Source of the DNA: Herbaspirillum sp. AP02
Lineage (GTDB): Bacteria > Pseudomonadota > Gammaproteobacteria > Burkholderiales > Burkholderiaceae_D
Reading direction: 5' to 3'
Length of the DNA: 64,000 nucleotides
NCBI RefSeq assembly: GCF_015767275.1
Contig: NZ_JADWMY010000012.1
Coordinates: 1 to 64,000, forward strand
Under the pieces are notes generated by a model, which searched no databases, was not told where the DNA came from, and worked only from the letters and a program-made list of their open reading frames with translations. Below are positions 1 through 8,074 of this stretch, piece by piece (the stretch's first letter is position 1; each line of letters starts with the position of its first letter). Both the position numbers and the translations under genes were made by a program.

Positions 1-953
1 GCTCTCACCCGGCGCCGATACGCCCCCGGCCCGACCCCGCTGAACTTCTTGAAGACCCGGTTGAAGGCGGCCTCCGACTGGTAGCCCACCGCTTCGCCGA
101 TCTGTGCCGTGCCCAGCTTGCTATAGCTCAGCAGCCGGGCAGCGCGGGCCATGCGCAACTGCTGCAGGAGCTCGCCCGGGGTGGCGCCGCCGACTTCCTG
201 GAAGCGTCGCACGAACGTAGCGCGCGACATGTGGCACAAGCCCGCCAGGCGCGGCAGCGGCCAGTCTTCCTGGGGTGAGGCCAGCATGGCCTGCATCGCG
301 TGTTGCAAGACCGGGTGCGCCAGCAGTGCCAGCAAACCCGGTTGCGGGCCGCCACGAGCCAGCCAGGCGCGCAAGGCCAGGCCGAACAGCGCCGCTGCCA
401 GCCCGGCCACCACGGCCTGGGCCCCAGAGCGCAATTCGCCCTGCCCATCGGCGCCCCCGCATTCGTTACGCAACAGCGTGGCCAGCGTGCGCAGGCCATC
501 GCCTTCGGGGAGCTCGGCGCTGCGCACCAGCAGCAGCTCGGGCAGGGCCTGCATCAGGGCGTTGGACTGCGGGGCCTCAAAATGAAATTGTCCACAGAGG
601 AAATCGGACAGGGGCTGGCTGCCTCCACTCTGGTCATCGTTGACGTGCAGCGTGACCGGCGCCGCCGTGCTGCCCAGGCGCACGGCACTGGCCTGGGCGG
701 CGGGGGTGGCGGGAGCGATGAAGAGATTATGCGCAGCGCCACGGGTGAGGATCACCAGGTCGCCGGCCTGCAGGGTCAGAGGTTCGCCATGGGGCAGTTG
801 CAGCTGGGCCTGCCCTTCCAGGATGAAGTGATACGGAGCCACTCCGGCGGGCAAGGCTGGATTGGGCAGGTTCCAGGGCTGGCCGAAGCGGCAGCGGATA
901 TCCAGCCCGGCCCGCACCGGGTGGAGGGACAGGAGACGACTGAGCGCATCCAT
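1..953 (-). CDS. AraC family transcriptional regulator (3' end cut by window)
   Basis: A DNA-binding regulator read leftward and still open at base 1, so its last residues are missing. The start is ATG at 953 (MDALSRLL). About the first 190 residues form a cupin-type effector domain of the kind that precedes many AraC HTH regions (for example HFILEGQAQL and LQAGDLVILTRG). The C-terminal part carries two helix-turn-helix units: LPRLAGLCHMSRATFVRRF, and IGEAVGYQSEAAFNRVFKKF near the edge. It is divergent from a CMD/AhpD-like gene with 167 bp between the starts, the usual arrangement for a regulator and its target. The effector is unknown. Confidence 0.9.
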   Translation of the reverse strand, partial: MDALSRLLSLHPVRAGLDIRCRFGQPWNLPNPALPAGVAPYHFILEGQAQLQLPHGEPLTLQAGDLVILTRGAAHNLFIAPATPAAQASAVRLGSTAAPVTLHVNDDQSGGSQPLSDFLCGQFHFEAPQSNALMQALPELLLVRSAELPEGDGLRTLATLLRNECGGADGQGELRSGAQAVVAGLAAALFGLALRAWLARGGPQPGLLALLAHPVLQHAMQAMLASPQEDWPLPRLAGLCHMSRATFVRRFQEVGGATPGELLQQLRMARAARLLSYSKLGTAQIGEAVGYQSEAAFNRVFKKFSGVGPGAYRRRVR

Positions 954-991
954 GGACGGATTCCTTAGGCGAATGTCAGAAAATGAGTTTT

Positions 992-1034
992 TTGAGCAAT
1001 TTTAAGTCATTTTCAAGCATTCATAATTTCAAGC
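992..1034. promoter_or_regulatory. candidate operator repeats in the araC-like/CMD divergent region
   Basis: Two identical 8-mers TTTCAAGC (1011-1018 and 1027-1034) lie 16 bp apart in the A+T-rich gap between the divergent genes, with a related TTTGAGC at 991-997. Direct repeats about one and a half helical turns apart are typical of AraC-family sites. Assignment is by position and pattern only. Confidence 0.25.
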
Positions 1035-1120
1035 TCCAGGCCTACAGTACATCCATGCGCAACACGGCACTCACGGCAATCCCGCCAACGCCGGCGCCAA
1101 CCTCTCACAGGAGAACTGTC

Positions 1121-1654
1121 ATGCCCCGTCTTACCACCTCCCCCGTTACCGAAGCCACCGGCCAGGCCGCCCAACTGTTCGCCGCCATCAAGTCGGCTGT
1201 CGGCATGGTGCCCAATGCCTACGCCGGCATCGGCTCGCTCAGCCCGGTCGCCCTGGAATCGGCCCTGCATCTGGATGGCGCCCTGCGCAAGAGCAGCCTG
1301 TCGGCCCAGGAAATCGAAGCCATCAAACTGGCCGTGAGCGAAAAGGCCGGTTGCGATTACTGCCTGGCGGCGCACTCGCTGATGGGCAAAAAGGTCGGTC
1401 TGTCGGCCCAGGCCATCCAGGGCGTGCGCCACGGCCAGGCCTCCGGCGACGACAAACTGGACGTGCTGGCCGATTTCGCCCGCCTGCTGGTGGGCAGCAG
1501 CGGCACTGTCGAGGCCGACGTGGTGGCGCGCGTGCGGGCTGTCTATAGCGATGCACAGATCGTCGATACCCTGCTGGCCGTGACTGCGATCACCTTCACC
1601 AACCTGTTCAACCGTGTGAACGATACCGTGCTGGACTTCCCGCCGGCAGCGTGA
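1121..1654 (+). CDS. carboxymuconolactone decarboxylase / AhpD-like alkylhydroperoxidase family protein
   Basis: A 177-residue protein of the CMD/AhpD fold, small thiol enzymes that reduce peroxides or act on lactone substrates. The AhpD-type active site is present: E74, C78, C81 and H85 in EKAGCDYCLAAH. An open frame continues upstream to 983, but ATG 1121 is chosen because it follows AGGAGA at good spacing and begins at the usual family N-terminus. It is probably controlled by the divergent AraC-type gene. A second CMD gene at 23274 has nearly the same Shine-Dalgarno context (GGAGAANTGTCATG). The substrate cannot be told from sequence. Confidence 0.85.
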   Translation: MPRLTTSPVTEATGQAAQLFAAIKSAVGMVPNAYAGIGSLSPVALESALHLDGALRKSSLSAQEIEAIKLAVSEKAGCDYCLAAHSLMGKKVGLSAQAIQGVRHGQASGDDKLDVLADFARLLVGSSGTVEADVVARVRAVYSDAQIVDTLLAVTAITFTNLFNRVNDTVLDFPPAA

Positions 1655-1696
1655 TGCGGCCATGCCGTTGATCCAGCGCGCCCCGGCGTGGGGCGC

Positions 1697-1734
1697 AAAA
1701 AAAGCCCGGCGCCTCCTTGCGGAGACGGCCGGGC
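1697..1734 (-). terminator. intrinsic terminator of the TonB receptor gene
   Basis: A hairpin at 1704-1734 (outer stem GCCCGGC/GCCGGGC, inner CTCC/GGAG) with seven A on its left (1697-1703), which is a U-run when transcribed leftward. It lies about 90 bp past the receptor stop codon. Confidence 0.8.
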
Positions 1735-1824
1735 AAGCTGCGCTGGCGGGAGGCGCAGTCTCCCGCTCGCACTGGAGCGGCCAGCGGATCCGGGTCCGCT
1801 GGCCTGTGGGTCGTGAATCAGCGA

Positions 1825-3891
1825 TCAGAAGGCGGTGCGCACCCCCACGATGAAGTTGCGGCCACCCAGCGGCACCGATTCGCGCAGCACCGAGGTGGAC
1901 AGGCGGATGTCCTGGTTCAGCAGGTTGCGCGCCAGGGCGAACCAGGTCAGCTTCACGCCGTTGAGGCGCTGGGTATAGGACAGGTTGGCATCCAGCTGGG
2001 TATAGGACGGGGTTTCGTAGTTTTCGAAGGAGGCCAGCCGATCCTGCTTCTGGGCGCGCAACACCTTCACGCCGCTGGCCCAGGGGCCGGTCTTGTAGGC
2101 CATTTCGACGCCATAGCGGGTGGCCGGCTGCAGGGGCAGGTTGCCCAGGCTGTCGAGGGTGCCACGCGAGGTGTCGGCAAAGACCCGGCTGGAGAGGCCT
2201 TCGCCGTTCCAGTTGTAGCTGACTTCGGCTTCCACGCCACGGATGGTGGCGTCGGCCTGCGACCAGAAGCGCTGGGTGAATTCGCCGGTGGGATCCGCAG
2301 CACCGGTGTCATCGACCTGGCCGTTGGTACGGCCGTAGATGTAGTTGTTGACCTTGTTGCGGAAGACGTTGCCCTTCCAGCGCACCAGGCCTTCGGTCTT
2401 CTGCAGGCTCAGTTCGATGTTGTGTGACGTTTCCTTCTTCAGCTGGTTATCGCCGATGTCGAAGGTGGCGGTCGATTCGTGCGGGCCGTTGGAGTACAGC
2501 TCTTCCACCGTCGGTGCGCGTTGGGCGAACGAATAGGTCAGGCCCAGACCATAGCCCGGCTGGAAGCTCCACAGGGCACCAGTGGACCAGGACAGCAGGC
2601 TGAAGTCCCGTCCTGGCAGGCCGCTGCCGCTGTCGGGACTGCGCTTGACACTCTCGCCGCGCAGGCCGCCGCTGACCAGCACCTGGCCGAACTGGCGTTC
2701 TTCGACCAGGAAGCCGGCAAACGAGGTGGAACGGGTCGGCGGGGTCAGTTCGGCCGCGCCGGTGTCGGCCGACAGGGCCGAGTAATTGCTTTGCTCGGTC
2801 TGTATGCCGAAGCTACCGTGCCAACCGGCCAGCGGTGCATGGGTCAACTCCCAGCGGGTCTGCAGGGCGCGGTTGGCAAACACCGTGGCGGGGGTGCCAT
2901 CCTGCTCCTTTTCGATATGGGTGTAATCGGTATAACCCATGCGGAAGCGGAATTTCTCGATGCCGGCAAACGGGTTGTTGACGACGGTGTCGAGGTCGTA
3001 GCGGTTCTGGTGCAGGTCGATGAAGGACATTTCATCGGTGGGGATGCCGTAGTGATCATCCAGGGTGGCCGCCGACAGGCCGATATAGCCCCAGTTGGCG
3101 ACGTAGGAAATGCCGGCACCCAGGCTGGTCTCGTGGGTGAAGGAATTGGGCAGGCGACCGGAGGCGCTGGCGGTATCACCCTGGCGCGCATTGCCGGGGA
3201 TCTTGTAGTTGTCGGTGTCGCGATAGTTGCCGTCCAGGTGCAGGCCGATCTGGCCGGCCGAGGTGTCCAGCGAGAAGGAGCTGTTCTTTTCGCCGTCGAC
3301 GGTGCCGTAGCGGGCTTCGACGGTGCCGGTGGGCTTGCCCACCAGTTCGGTCGGGATGCGGTCATTGACCACGTTGACCAGGCCGCCGATGGCGCCCGAA
3401 CCGTACAGCAGCGCAGCCGGGCCACGCAGGATTTCGATCTGGCGCGCAGTGGCGGCTTCGGTGGCGACGGCGTGGTCGTTGGAGACGGTGGAGACGTCGG
3501 AGACGGCCATGCCGTTCTGCAGGATCATCACGCGCGGTCCTTCCATGCCGCGGATGATGGGACGCGATGCACCGGCGCCGAAGGCCGAGGCCGATACGCC
3601 CAGTTCGCCGGAGAGGGTGTCGCCCAGGGAGTTGCCGAGCTTGTTGCGCAGTTCGTCGCCGGCGATCACCTTGGCGGGGGCGAGCACCTGCACGTCTTCC
3701 TGGGATGCGAAGGGGGTGGCGGTGACGACGATGGGCTGCAAGGGCGCTGGTGCGGGCGCAGCCGACGGGGTGGAGGCCAGTGCCGCAGGATCAGTGGGGC
3801 CGGCAGAGGTGGTCTGGGCCGTAGCGGAGAGGGACCAGGCAGCCAGGGCGGTGAGGACGGCCGAAGCAATGAGTTGGCGTTGGAAAGCCAT
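1825..3891 (-). CDS. TonB-dependent outer-membrane receptor, ZnuD-like (probable zinc/metal uptake)
   Basis: A 688-residue outer-membrane receptor that would import a scarce ligand using TonB energy. It has a signal peptide (about 1-26, ending SATAQ), a TonB box (PIVVTAT, 53-59), a plug domain with SRPIIRGMEGPRVMILQNGM and IEILRGPAALLYGSGAIGG, and a 22-strand-type barrel ending in aromatic F. The segment around QRAPTVEELYSNGPHEST and the barrel after it resemble ZnuD/TdfJ zinc receptors more than siderophore or cobalamin receptors. A small His-rich exported protein is encoded upstream on the same strand. I found no Zur or Fur box and no B12 riboswitch in the 190-bp gap before it, so the metal is an inference. 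Confidence 0.85.
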   Translation of the reverse strand: MAFQRQLIASAVLTALAAWSLSATAQTTSAGPTDPAALASTPSAAPAPAPLQPIVVTATPFASQEDVQVLAPAKVIAGDELRNKLGNSLGDTLSGELGVSASAFGAGASRPIIRGMEGPRVMILQNGMAVSDVSTVSNDHAVATEAATARQIEILRGPAALLYGSGAIGGLVNVVNDRIPTELVGKPTGTVEARYGTVDGEKNSSFSLDTSAGQIGLHLDGNYRDTDNYKIPGNARQGDTASASGRLPNSFTHETSLGAGISYVANWGYIGLSAATLDDHYGIPTDEMSFIDLHQNRYDLDTVVNNPFAGIEKFRFRMGYTDYTHIEKEQDGTPATVFANRALQTRWELTHAPLAGWHGSFGIQTEQSNYSALSADTGAAELTPPTRSTSFAGFLVEERQFGQVLVSGGLRGESVKRSPDSGSGLPGRDFSLLSWSTGALWSFQPGYGLGLTYSFAQRAPTVEELYSNGPHESTATFDIGDNQLKKETSHNIELSLQKTEGLVRWKGNVFRNKVNNYIYGRTNGQVDDTGAADPTGEFTQRFWSQADATIRGVEAEVSYNWNGEGLSSRVFADTSRGTLDSLGNLPLQPATRYGVEMAYKTGPWASGVKVLRAQKQDRLASFENYETPSYTQLDANLSYTQRLNGVKLTWFALARNLLNQDIRLSTSVLRESVPLGGRNFIVGVRTAF

Positions 3892-4081
3892 TGTGAATTC
3901 CTTGTTTTACGCGAGGCGCCGCCTGCCCTGTTCTGGTGGGGACAGGGCGGCGCGGATACACCGGCCGTCAGCACGCGCCCGTACGCAGGCGCCTCGTCAG
4001 GAACGAGGACACGCTGCATGCGGATGCGCGAGGGACAACCGGCAACCAGTCAGATAGAGGGGTCTTGCGGGAGGAAGGAAT

Positions 4082-4483
4082 TCAGCGCGGCGGGGCGCGG
4101 GAGGAGAAATGGCAGTTGAGTGGCGCGTCCCACGAGGAGAACGCCAGCCACAGGGCAAGCACGCGCACCGGCGGCAACAGCGGCAGGGGCGGGAAATTGA
4201 AATGCACACCGGCCGACAGAGCCGCGGCATCGTAGGCGACGCAGGAGTGATGCAGGTCGTGGGCATGCGGCCCGTGCAGGGAATCATCCTGGCCGGCACT
4301 GGAGGCCACCGTATCCGGCTCGGCTTCGTCGAAGAGGGCGTCGCTGATCAGCGAGTGGACGGTGCCCGGTGCCCAGCCCGCGTGCGCGATGCCGTGGACG
4401 AACCCCAGCATCTGCGCGAACAGCAACGACATCGCCAGCATGGCAATGACGGTGAAGCTACGCAGGCAACGCAGTCGGTTCAT
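4082..4483 (-). CDS. small His-rich membrane-anchored or exported protein
   Basis: A 133-residue protein with a hydrophobic N-terminal segment (about residues 8-29), a His-rich patch (HGPHAHDLHHSC) and a second hydrophobic stretch (PPLPLLPPVRVLALWLAF). The frame is open back to 4645, but ATG 4483 places the hydrophobic signal directly at the N-terminus and is preferred, although its Shine-Dalgarno is weak. It lies 190 bp upstream of the ZnuD-like receptor on the same strand. The His patch suggests metal binding in the periplasm. The pattern recalls short proteins such as DUF2946 found next to metal TonB receptors, but I cannot confirm the family. Confidence 0.65.
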   Translation of the reverse strand: MNRLRCLRSFTVIAMLAMSLLFAQMLGFVHGIAHAGWAPGTVHSLISDALFDEAEPDTVASSAGQDDSLHGPHAHDLHHSCVAYDAAALSAGVHFNFPPLPLLPPVRVLALWLAFSSWDAPLNCHFSSRAPPR

Positions 4484-4826
4484 GGAACGGATCGGCAAGT
4501 GGACGACGGGGCAGCAGGCACCCGCAACACGAAACAGAGCGGAGACGAGCAGACCGGCGCAATACGGATGATGCAACAGCTTTAACAGCGTTTTGCAGGG
4601 GCTACTGACGAGGAACTGAAGGTACTGACATCGAACACCCTGCAATGCCGCGCAACATGCGGTACTACGGGTGGTCTTGAAAATTCGGATATGAAGGATT
4701 CTACCCCGTGGCCCACAGGCGGCCAGTCCGAAAAATCGGGGTCAACGATCCTGCACCGGCAACACGGGCTGCCGGCACCATGCCCGGCCGCGGTGCGGCA
4801 CAGGCTTCATCCTGCCTGGGCGGGGA
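4484..4826. other. intergenic region between dksA and the His-rich gene
   Basis: A 343-bp stretch without a convincing gene. A modest inverted repeat (CCGGCA at 4757-4762, TGCCGG at 4770-4775) lies downstream of dksA and could act in its termination, but it lacks a clear U-run. No Zur-type palindrome was recognised. Confidence 0.4.
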
Positions 4827-5312
4827 TCAGTCGCCGTAGAGCTTCTGCTTCAATTCGCGGCGTTGCTGCGCTTCCAGCGACAGGGTCGCGGTCGGGCGCG
4901 CCAACAGACGCGGAATGCCGATCGGTTCACCGGTCTCTTCGCACCATCCGTACTCGCCGTTGTCGATGGACACGATGGACTGCTGCACCTTCTTGAGCAG
5001 CTTGCGTTCACGGTCGCGGGTACGCAGTTCGAGGGCGTGTTCTTCCTCGATGGTGGCGCGGTCGGCCGGGTCCGGCACCAGCACGGTTTCGCGCAGGTGT
5101 TCGGTGGTTTCATCCGCGTTCTTGAGCAGATCCTTTTCCAGCTGCTGGAGACGGGCCTTGAAGAAAGCAAGCTGCGCTTCGTTCATGTAGTCCTTCTCGT
5201 CCATCTTGAGGATTTCTTCCTCGGTCAGCAACTGCGCTGCAGGGGTAGTTTTGGGAGTCTTGGTTGCCACTTCGCTTACTTTCAATACTACGGGTTTTTC
5301 AACTATATCCAT
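4827..5312 (-). CDS. dksA: RNA polymerase-binding transcription factor DksA, cysteine-poor type
   Basis: A 161-residue DksA, which binds the RNA polymerase secondary channel and with ppGpp adjusts rRNA and amino-acid promoters. The coiled-coil tip motif is intact (D81, D84, A86 in DPADRATIEEE). The zinc-finger region keeps only one of the four usual cysteines: C124 remains, while T127, S145 and A148 replace the others. It is therefore predicted to fold without zinc, like Pseudomonas DksA2 and many alpha- and betaproteobacterial forms. ATG 5312 is chosen over the longer open frame (to 5501) because a promoter at 5474-5501 lies inside that extension. Confidence 0.92.
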   Translation of the reverse strand: MDIVEKPVVLKVSEVATKTPKTTPAAQLLTEEEILKMDEKDYMNEAQLAFFKARLQQLEKDLLKNADETTEHLRETVLVPDPADRATIEEEHALELRTRDRERKLLKKVQQSIVSIDNGEYGWCEETGEPIGIPRLLARPTATLSLEAQQRRELKQKLYGD

Positions 5313-5737
5313 TATCCCGGCTGATACTTGGCTGCCGGAACAGGTCGCTTTTGAATCCACTTCCCTAGCCGCGTTGGCACCTCTTCGATTGACGTTGACG
5401 CGATCGGCTGCTCCGCCCGGCCTCTCCGTGCCGGCCTGCAGTGCCGATGGCGTACGCTTTTTCGCGGTCAAGGATTGTACACCAACGATTCCGGATGCCA
5501 AGCCTCCTGCAGATCAGGATCATGACCTCGGGCAGCGACGCGCCGGCGGTGCGATGGTTCACGGAGCGGTTCATGACTCCCCTCTGACGGGCAAGGCGGG
5601 GCGGGCTGATCGCGCTTATGAATTATGGTCGTTCCGAATATCAGCCTGGCTTGATGCCGCGCAGCAATTGCGTTGCAACATCCAAACGAGTTTATACCAG
5701 AAGAGTAGGTCCGGATGGAAGCGACAAACTGCGGCGT
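5313..5737. other. dksA upstream region
   Basis: A 425-bp gap between the end of moeB and dksA. It holds the predicted dksA promoter (5474-5501) and so a leader of about 150 nt. A 69-codon minus-strand frame (5365-5574) with a good GAGGGGAG ribosome site overlaps that promoter; I do not call it a gene. No clear terminator for moeB is visible. Confidence 0.5.
5474..5501 (-). promoter_or_regulatory. predicted sigma-70 promoter of dksA
   Basis: Read leftward: -35 TTGGCA (5496-5501), 16-bp spacer, -10 TACAAT (5474-5479). It matches the consensus at 4 of 6 and 5 of 6 bases and would start transcription near 5467. Confidence 0.6.
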
Positions 5738-6493
5738 TCAGGCATGCCGCCGGGCGCAGACCGGACACTGGTGGTCGCGGCCGACGGTAATCGAGGTCCA
5801 CTCCATGTCGCGCGCCTCCAGGATCAGCAGGCGCCCCGCCAGCGAGCGGCCGATGCCGGCCAGCAGCTTGATGGCCTCGGCCGCCTGCACGGTGCCGATG
5901 ATGCCTACCAGCGGCGAGAACACGCCCATGGTGGCGCACTGCACTTCCTCGAACTCGCGCTCGGGCGGGAACAGGCAGGCGTAGCAGGGCGCTGTTTCCT
6001 GGCGGCTGTCGAAGACGCTGACCTGGCCGTCGAAGCGGATCGCCGCGCCCGAGACCAGCGGCACCCCGGCGGCCACGCAGGCACGATTGACGGCGTGGCG
6101 GGTGGCAAAGTTGTCGCTGCAGTCCAGCACCACGTCGGCATCGGCCACCAGCGCCTGCAGGCGTTCGCCCTCGACCCGCTCGGCCAGCGCCGTGACCTGG
6201 ACGCCGGGGTTGATCTGCTGCAGCGCCTCGCGGCCGGAGTCCACCTTGGCCTGGCCCACGCGCGCGGTGGTGTGCATGATCTGGCGCTGCAGGTTGGTCA
6301 GATCCACCGTGTCGTGATCCACCAGGGTGATGCGGCCCACGCCGGCCGACGCCAGGTACATGGCCGCCGGTGAACCCAGGCCACCGGCGCCGATCACCAG
6401 GGCATGCCCTTGCAGCAGCCGGGTCTGGCCGGCGATGTCGATCTCGTCGAGCAGGATGTGGCGCGAATAGCGCAGCAGCTGTTGGTCATCCAT
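5738..6493 (-). CDS. moeB: molybdopterin-synthase adenylyltransferase (MoeB/ThiF/HesA family)
   Basis: A 251-residue E1-like enzyme that adenylates the C-terminus of a sulfur-carrier protein (MoaD or ThiS) in the cytoplasm. The nucleotide loop GAGGLGS is at 35-41. Two CxxC zinc pairs are present (C170/C173 in CYACLFPP and C243/C246 in CPVC), with a further conserved C186 in the expected reactive loop. The length is typical of MoeB and there is no rhodanese fusion. MoeB and ThiF are hard to separate by eye, so the pathway (molybdopterin or thiamine) is uncertain. A terminator lies just upstream (6518-6542), so it is not simply co-transcribed with the protease gene. Confidence 0.88.
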   Translation of the reverse strand: MDDQQLLRYSRHILLDEIDIAGQTRLLQGHALVIGAGGLGSPAAMYLASAGVGRITLVDHDTVDLTNLQRQIMHTTARVGQAKVDSGREALQQINPGVQVTALAERVEGERLQALVADADVVLDCSDNFATRHAVNRACVAAGVPLVSGAAIRFDGQVSVFDSRQETAPCYACLFPPEREFEEVQCATMGVFSPLVGIIGTVQAAEAIKLLAGIGRSLAGRLLILEARDMEWTSITVGRDHQCPVCARRHA

Positions 6494-6517
6494 GGTCAGG
6501 TCACGCCCAGTCCTAAT

Positions 6518-6542
6518 GAAAAAGGGCCGCTAGCTAGCGGCC
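6518..6542 (-). terminator. intrinsic terminator after the S41 protease gene
   Basis: A perfect palindrome GGGCCGCTAGCTAGCGGCCC (6523-6542) with five A to its left, giving a U-run for leftward transcription. It lies 26 bp past the protease stop codon. Confidence 0.85.
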
Positions 6543-6568
6543 CGATGTGCCAGCCCAAGGGCGGCGAA

Positions 6569-8071
6569 TTACTTGGTGGTGTCGATCTTCTCGGCCGGCG
6601 CCTTGTTGTCCTTGCGCTCGTCCTTGTCCTTGGCCGGGGTGGCGTTCTTGCCCTCTTCGTTGCGCACCTCTGGCTTGGCGTTGGAAACCTTCACCGGCAG
6701 GCCCTTGAGCTGATTCAGGGCCTGCACCAGCTGGAAGTCGTCCTTGCTGCCGAATTCCAGCGGCTTGCGCTTCTTCTCGGCGGCGATCAGGCGTTCTTCC
6801 GACTGCTCGTCCAGGGCTTGCGCCTTCACTTCAGCCGACTTGTCGGTGTCGTTGGAGAGGTGCTTGGACAGGTCGGCTTCGCGCAGGCGCAGGCCGTTCA
6901 GGCCATCACCATCGGGGAATTCGTCGACCATGATGTCCGGCACGATGCCACGCGCCTGGATGGAACGACCCTTGGGCGTGTAGTAGCGGGCGGTGGTCAG
7001 CTTGACGGCGGTGTTCTTCTCCGGCGGCAGGGCGATCACCGACTGCACCGAACCCTTGCCGAAGGACTGGGTACCCATGATGGTGGCGCGCTTGTAATCC
7101 TGCAGGGCGCCGGCCACGATCTCGGAAGCCGAGGCCGAACCGCTGTTGATCAGGACCACCATCGGCACCTTCTTGATGGCGTCAGGCAGGCGCGAGAGCG
7201 GGTCCGACAGCGGGTTGGCGGCGTAGTATTCGCGCTTGGCGTAGAAAGTCTGCTTGGAGCTGGGGAGCTGACCATTGGTGGAGACCACCACCGAGTCCTT
7301 GGGCAGGAAGGCCGCGGCCACGCCGATGGCGCCCGGCAGCACGCCACCCGGGTCGTTGCGCAGGTCCAGCACGATGCCCTTCAGGTTGGGCTCCTGGGCG
7401 TAGATGGCGGCCAGCTTCTTGGACATGTCGTCCACCGTCGGCTCCTGGAACTGGGTCACGCGCAGCCAGGCGTAGCCGGGTTCGATCACCTTGGACTTGA
7501 CGCTCTGCACGCGGATCTCCTGACGGGTGATGGTCAGGATGATGGGCTTGTCCTCTTCCTTGCGGGCGATGGTCAGGGTGATCTTGGTGTTGGGTTCGCC
7601 GCGCATCTTCTTGACGGCTTCGTCCAGGGTCAGGCCCTTGACCGGGGTGCTGTCCAGGCGGGTGATCAGGTCACCGGCCTTGATCCCGGCGCGGAAGGCC
7701 GGCGAATCCTCGATCGGAGAGATCACCTTGACGTAGCCGTCTTCCATGCCGACCTCGATGCCCAGGCCCACGAACTTGCCCATGGTGCCTTCGCGCAGCT
7801 CCTTGTAGGCCTTCTTGTCCAGATAGGCGGAGTGCGGATCAAGCGAGGCGACCATGCCGGAAATGGCTTCGGTCAGCAGCTTCTTGTCGTCGACCTGCTC
7901 GACGTAATCCGACTTGATGAGGCCGAACACGTCGGCCATCTGGCGCAGCTCCTCCAGGGGTAGCGACGCCGTTGCGTTCTTCTGCGCGATGGCGTCGAAC
8001 TGAATCATCGCGGTGGCACCTGCCACCATGCCCAACCCGATCAAACCGATATTCTTGAGTTTGCTGCCCAT
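6569..8071 (-). CDS. ctpA: S41 family carboxy-terminal processing protease (CtpA/Prc type)
   Basis: A 500-residue periplasmic serine protease that trims or degrades envelope proteins. An N-terminal signal or anchor (about residues 5-25) is followed by a PDZ domain (about 97-185, SPAFRAGIKAGDLI) and an S41 catalytic core with the Ser-Lys dyad S314 (in SGSASASE) and K339 (in TQSFGKG). The C-terminal tail is Lys/Glu-rich and low in complexity. It begins 3 bp after the EnvC-like gene, so the two are surely one operon; amidase activator next to Ctp is a recurrent pairing that links peptidoglycan splitting with control of hydrolase levels. Confidence 0.93.
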   Translation of the reverse strand: MGSKLKNIGLIGLGMVAGATAMIQFDAIAQKNATASLPLEELRQMADVFGLIKSDYVEQVDDKKLLTEAISGMVASLDPHSAYLDKKAYKELREGTMGKFVGLGIEVGMEDGYVKVISPIEDSPAFRAGIKAGDLITRLDSTPVKGLTLDEAVKKMRGEPNTKITLTIARKEEDKPIILTITRQEIRVQSVKSKVIEPGYAWLRVTQFQEPTVDDMSKKLAAIYAQEPNLKGIVLDLRNDPGGVLPGAIGVAAAFLPKDSVVVSTNGQLPSSKQTFYAKREYYAANPLSDPLSRLPDAIKKVPMVVLINSGSASASEIVAGALQDYKRATIMGTQSFGKGSVQSVIALPPEKNTAVKLTTARYYTPKGRSIQARGIVPDIMVDEFPDGDGLNGLRLREADLSKHLSNDTDKSAEVKAQALDEQSEERLIAAEKKRKPLEFGSKDDFQLVQALNQLKGLPVKVSNAKPEVRNEEGKNATPAKDKDERKDNKAPAEKIDTTK

Positions 8072-8074
8072 GTG

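Noticed and set aside
960-1120. ECF41 promoter before the first CMD gene
   Set aside because: The gap contains no TGTCACA followed by CGTC at 15-17 bp, so this gene is not expected to belong to the ECF41 module.
3892-4081. B12 riboswitch or Zur/Fur site before the ZnuD-like receptor
   Set aside because: No B12-box, no ATAACA or GATAAT-type dyads; only GC-rich inverted repeats are visible.
5365-5574. 69-codon minus-strand frame with a good GAGGGGAG ribosome site upstream of dksA
   Set aside because: It overlaps the predicted dksA promoter, has no recognisable protein features and a composition like non-coding sequence.
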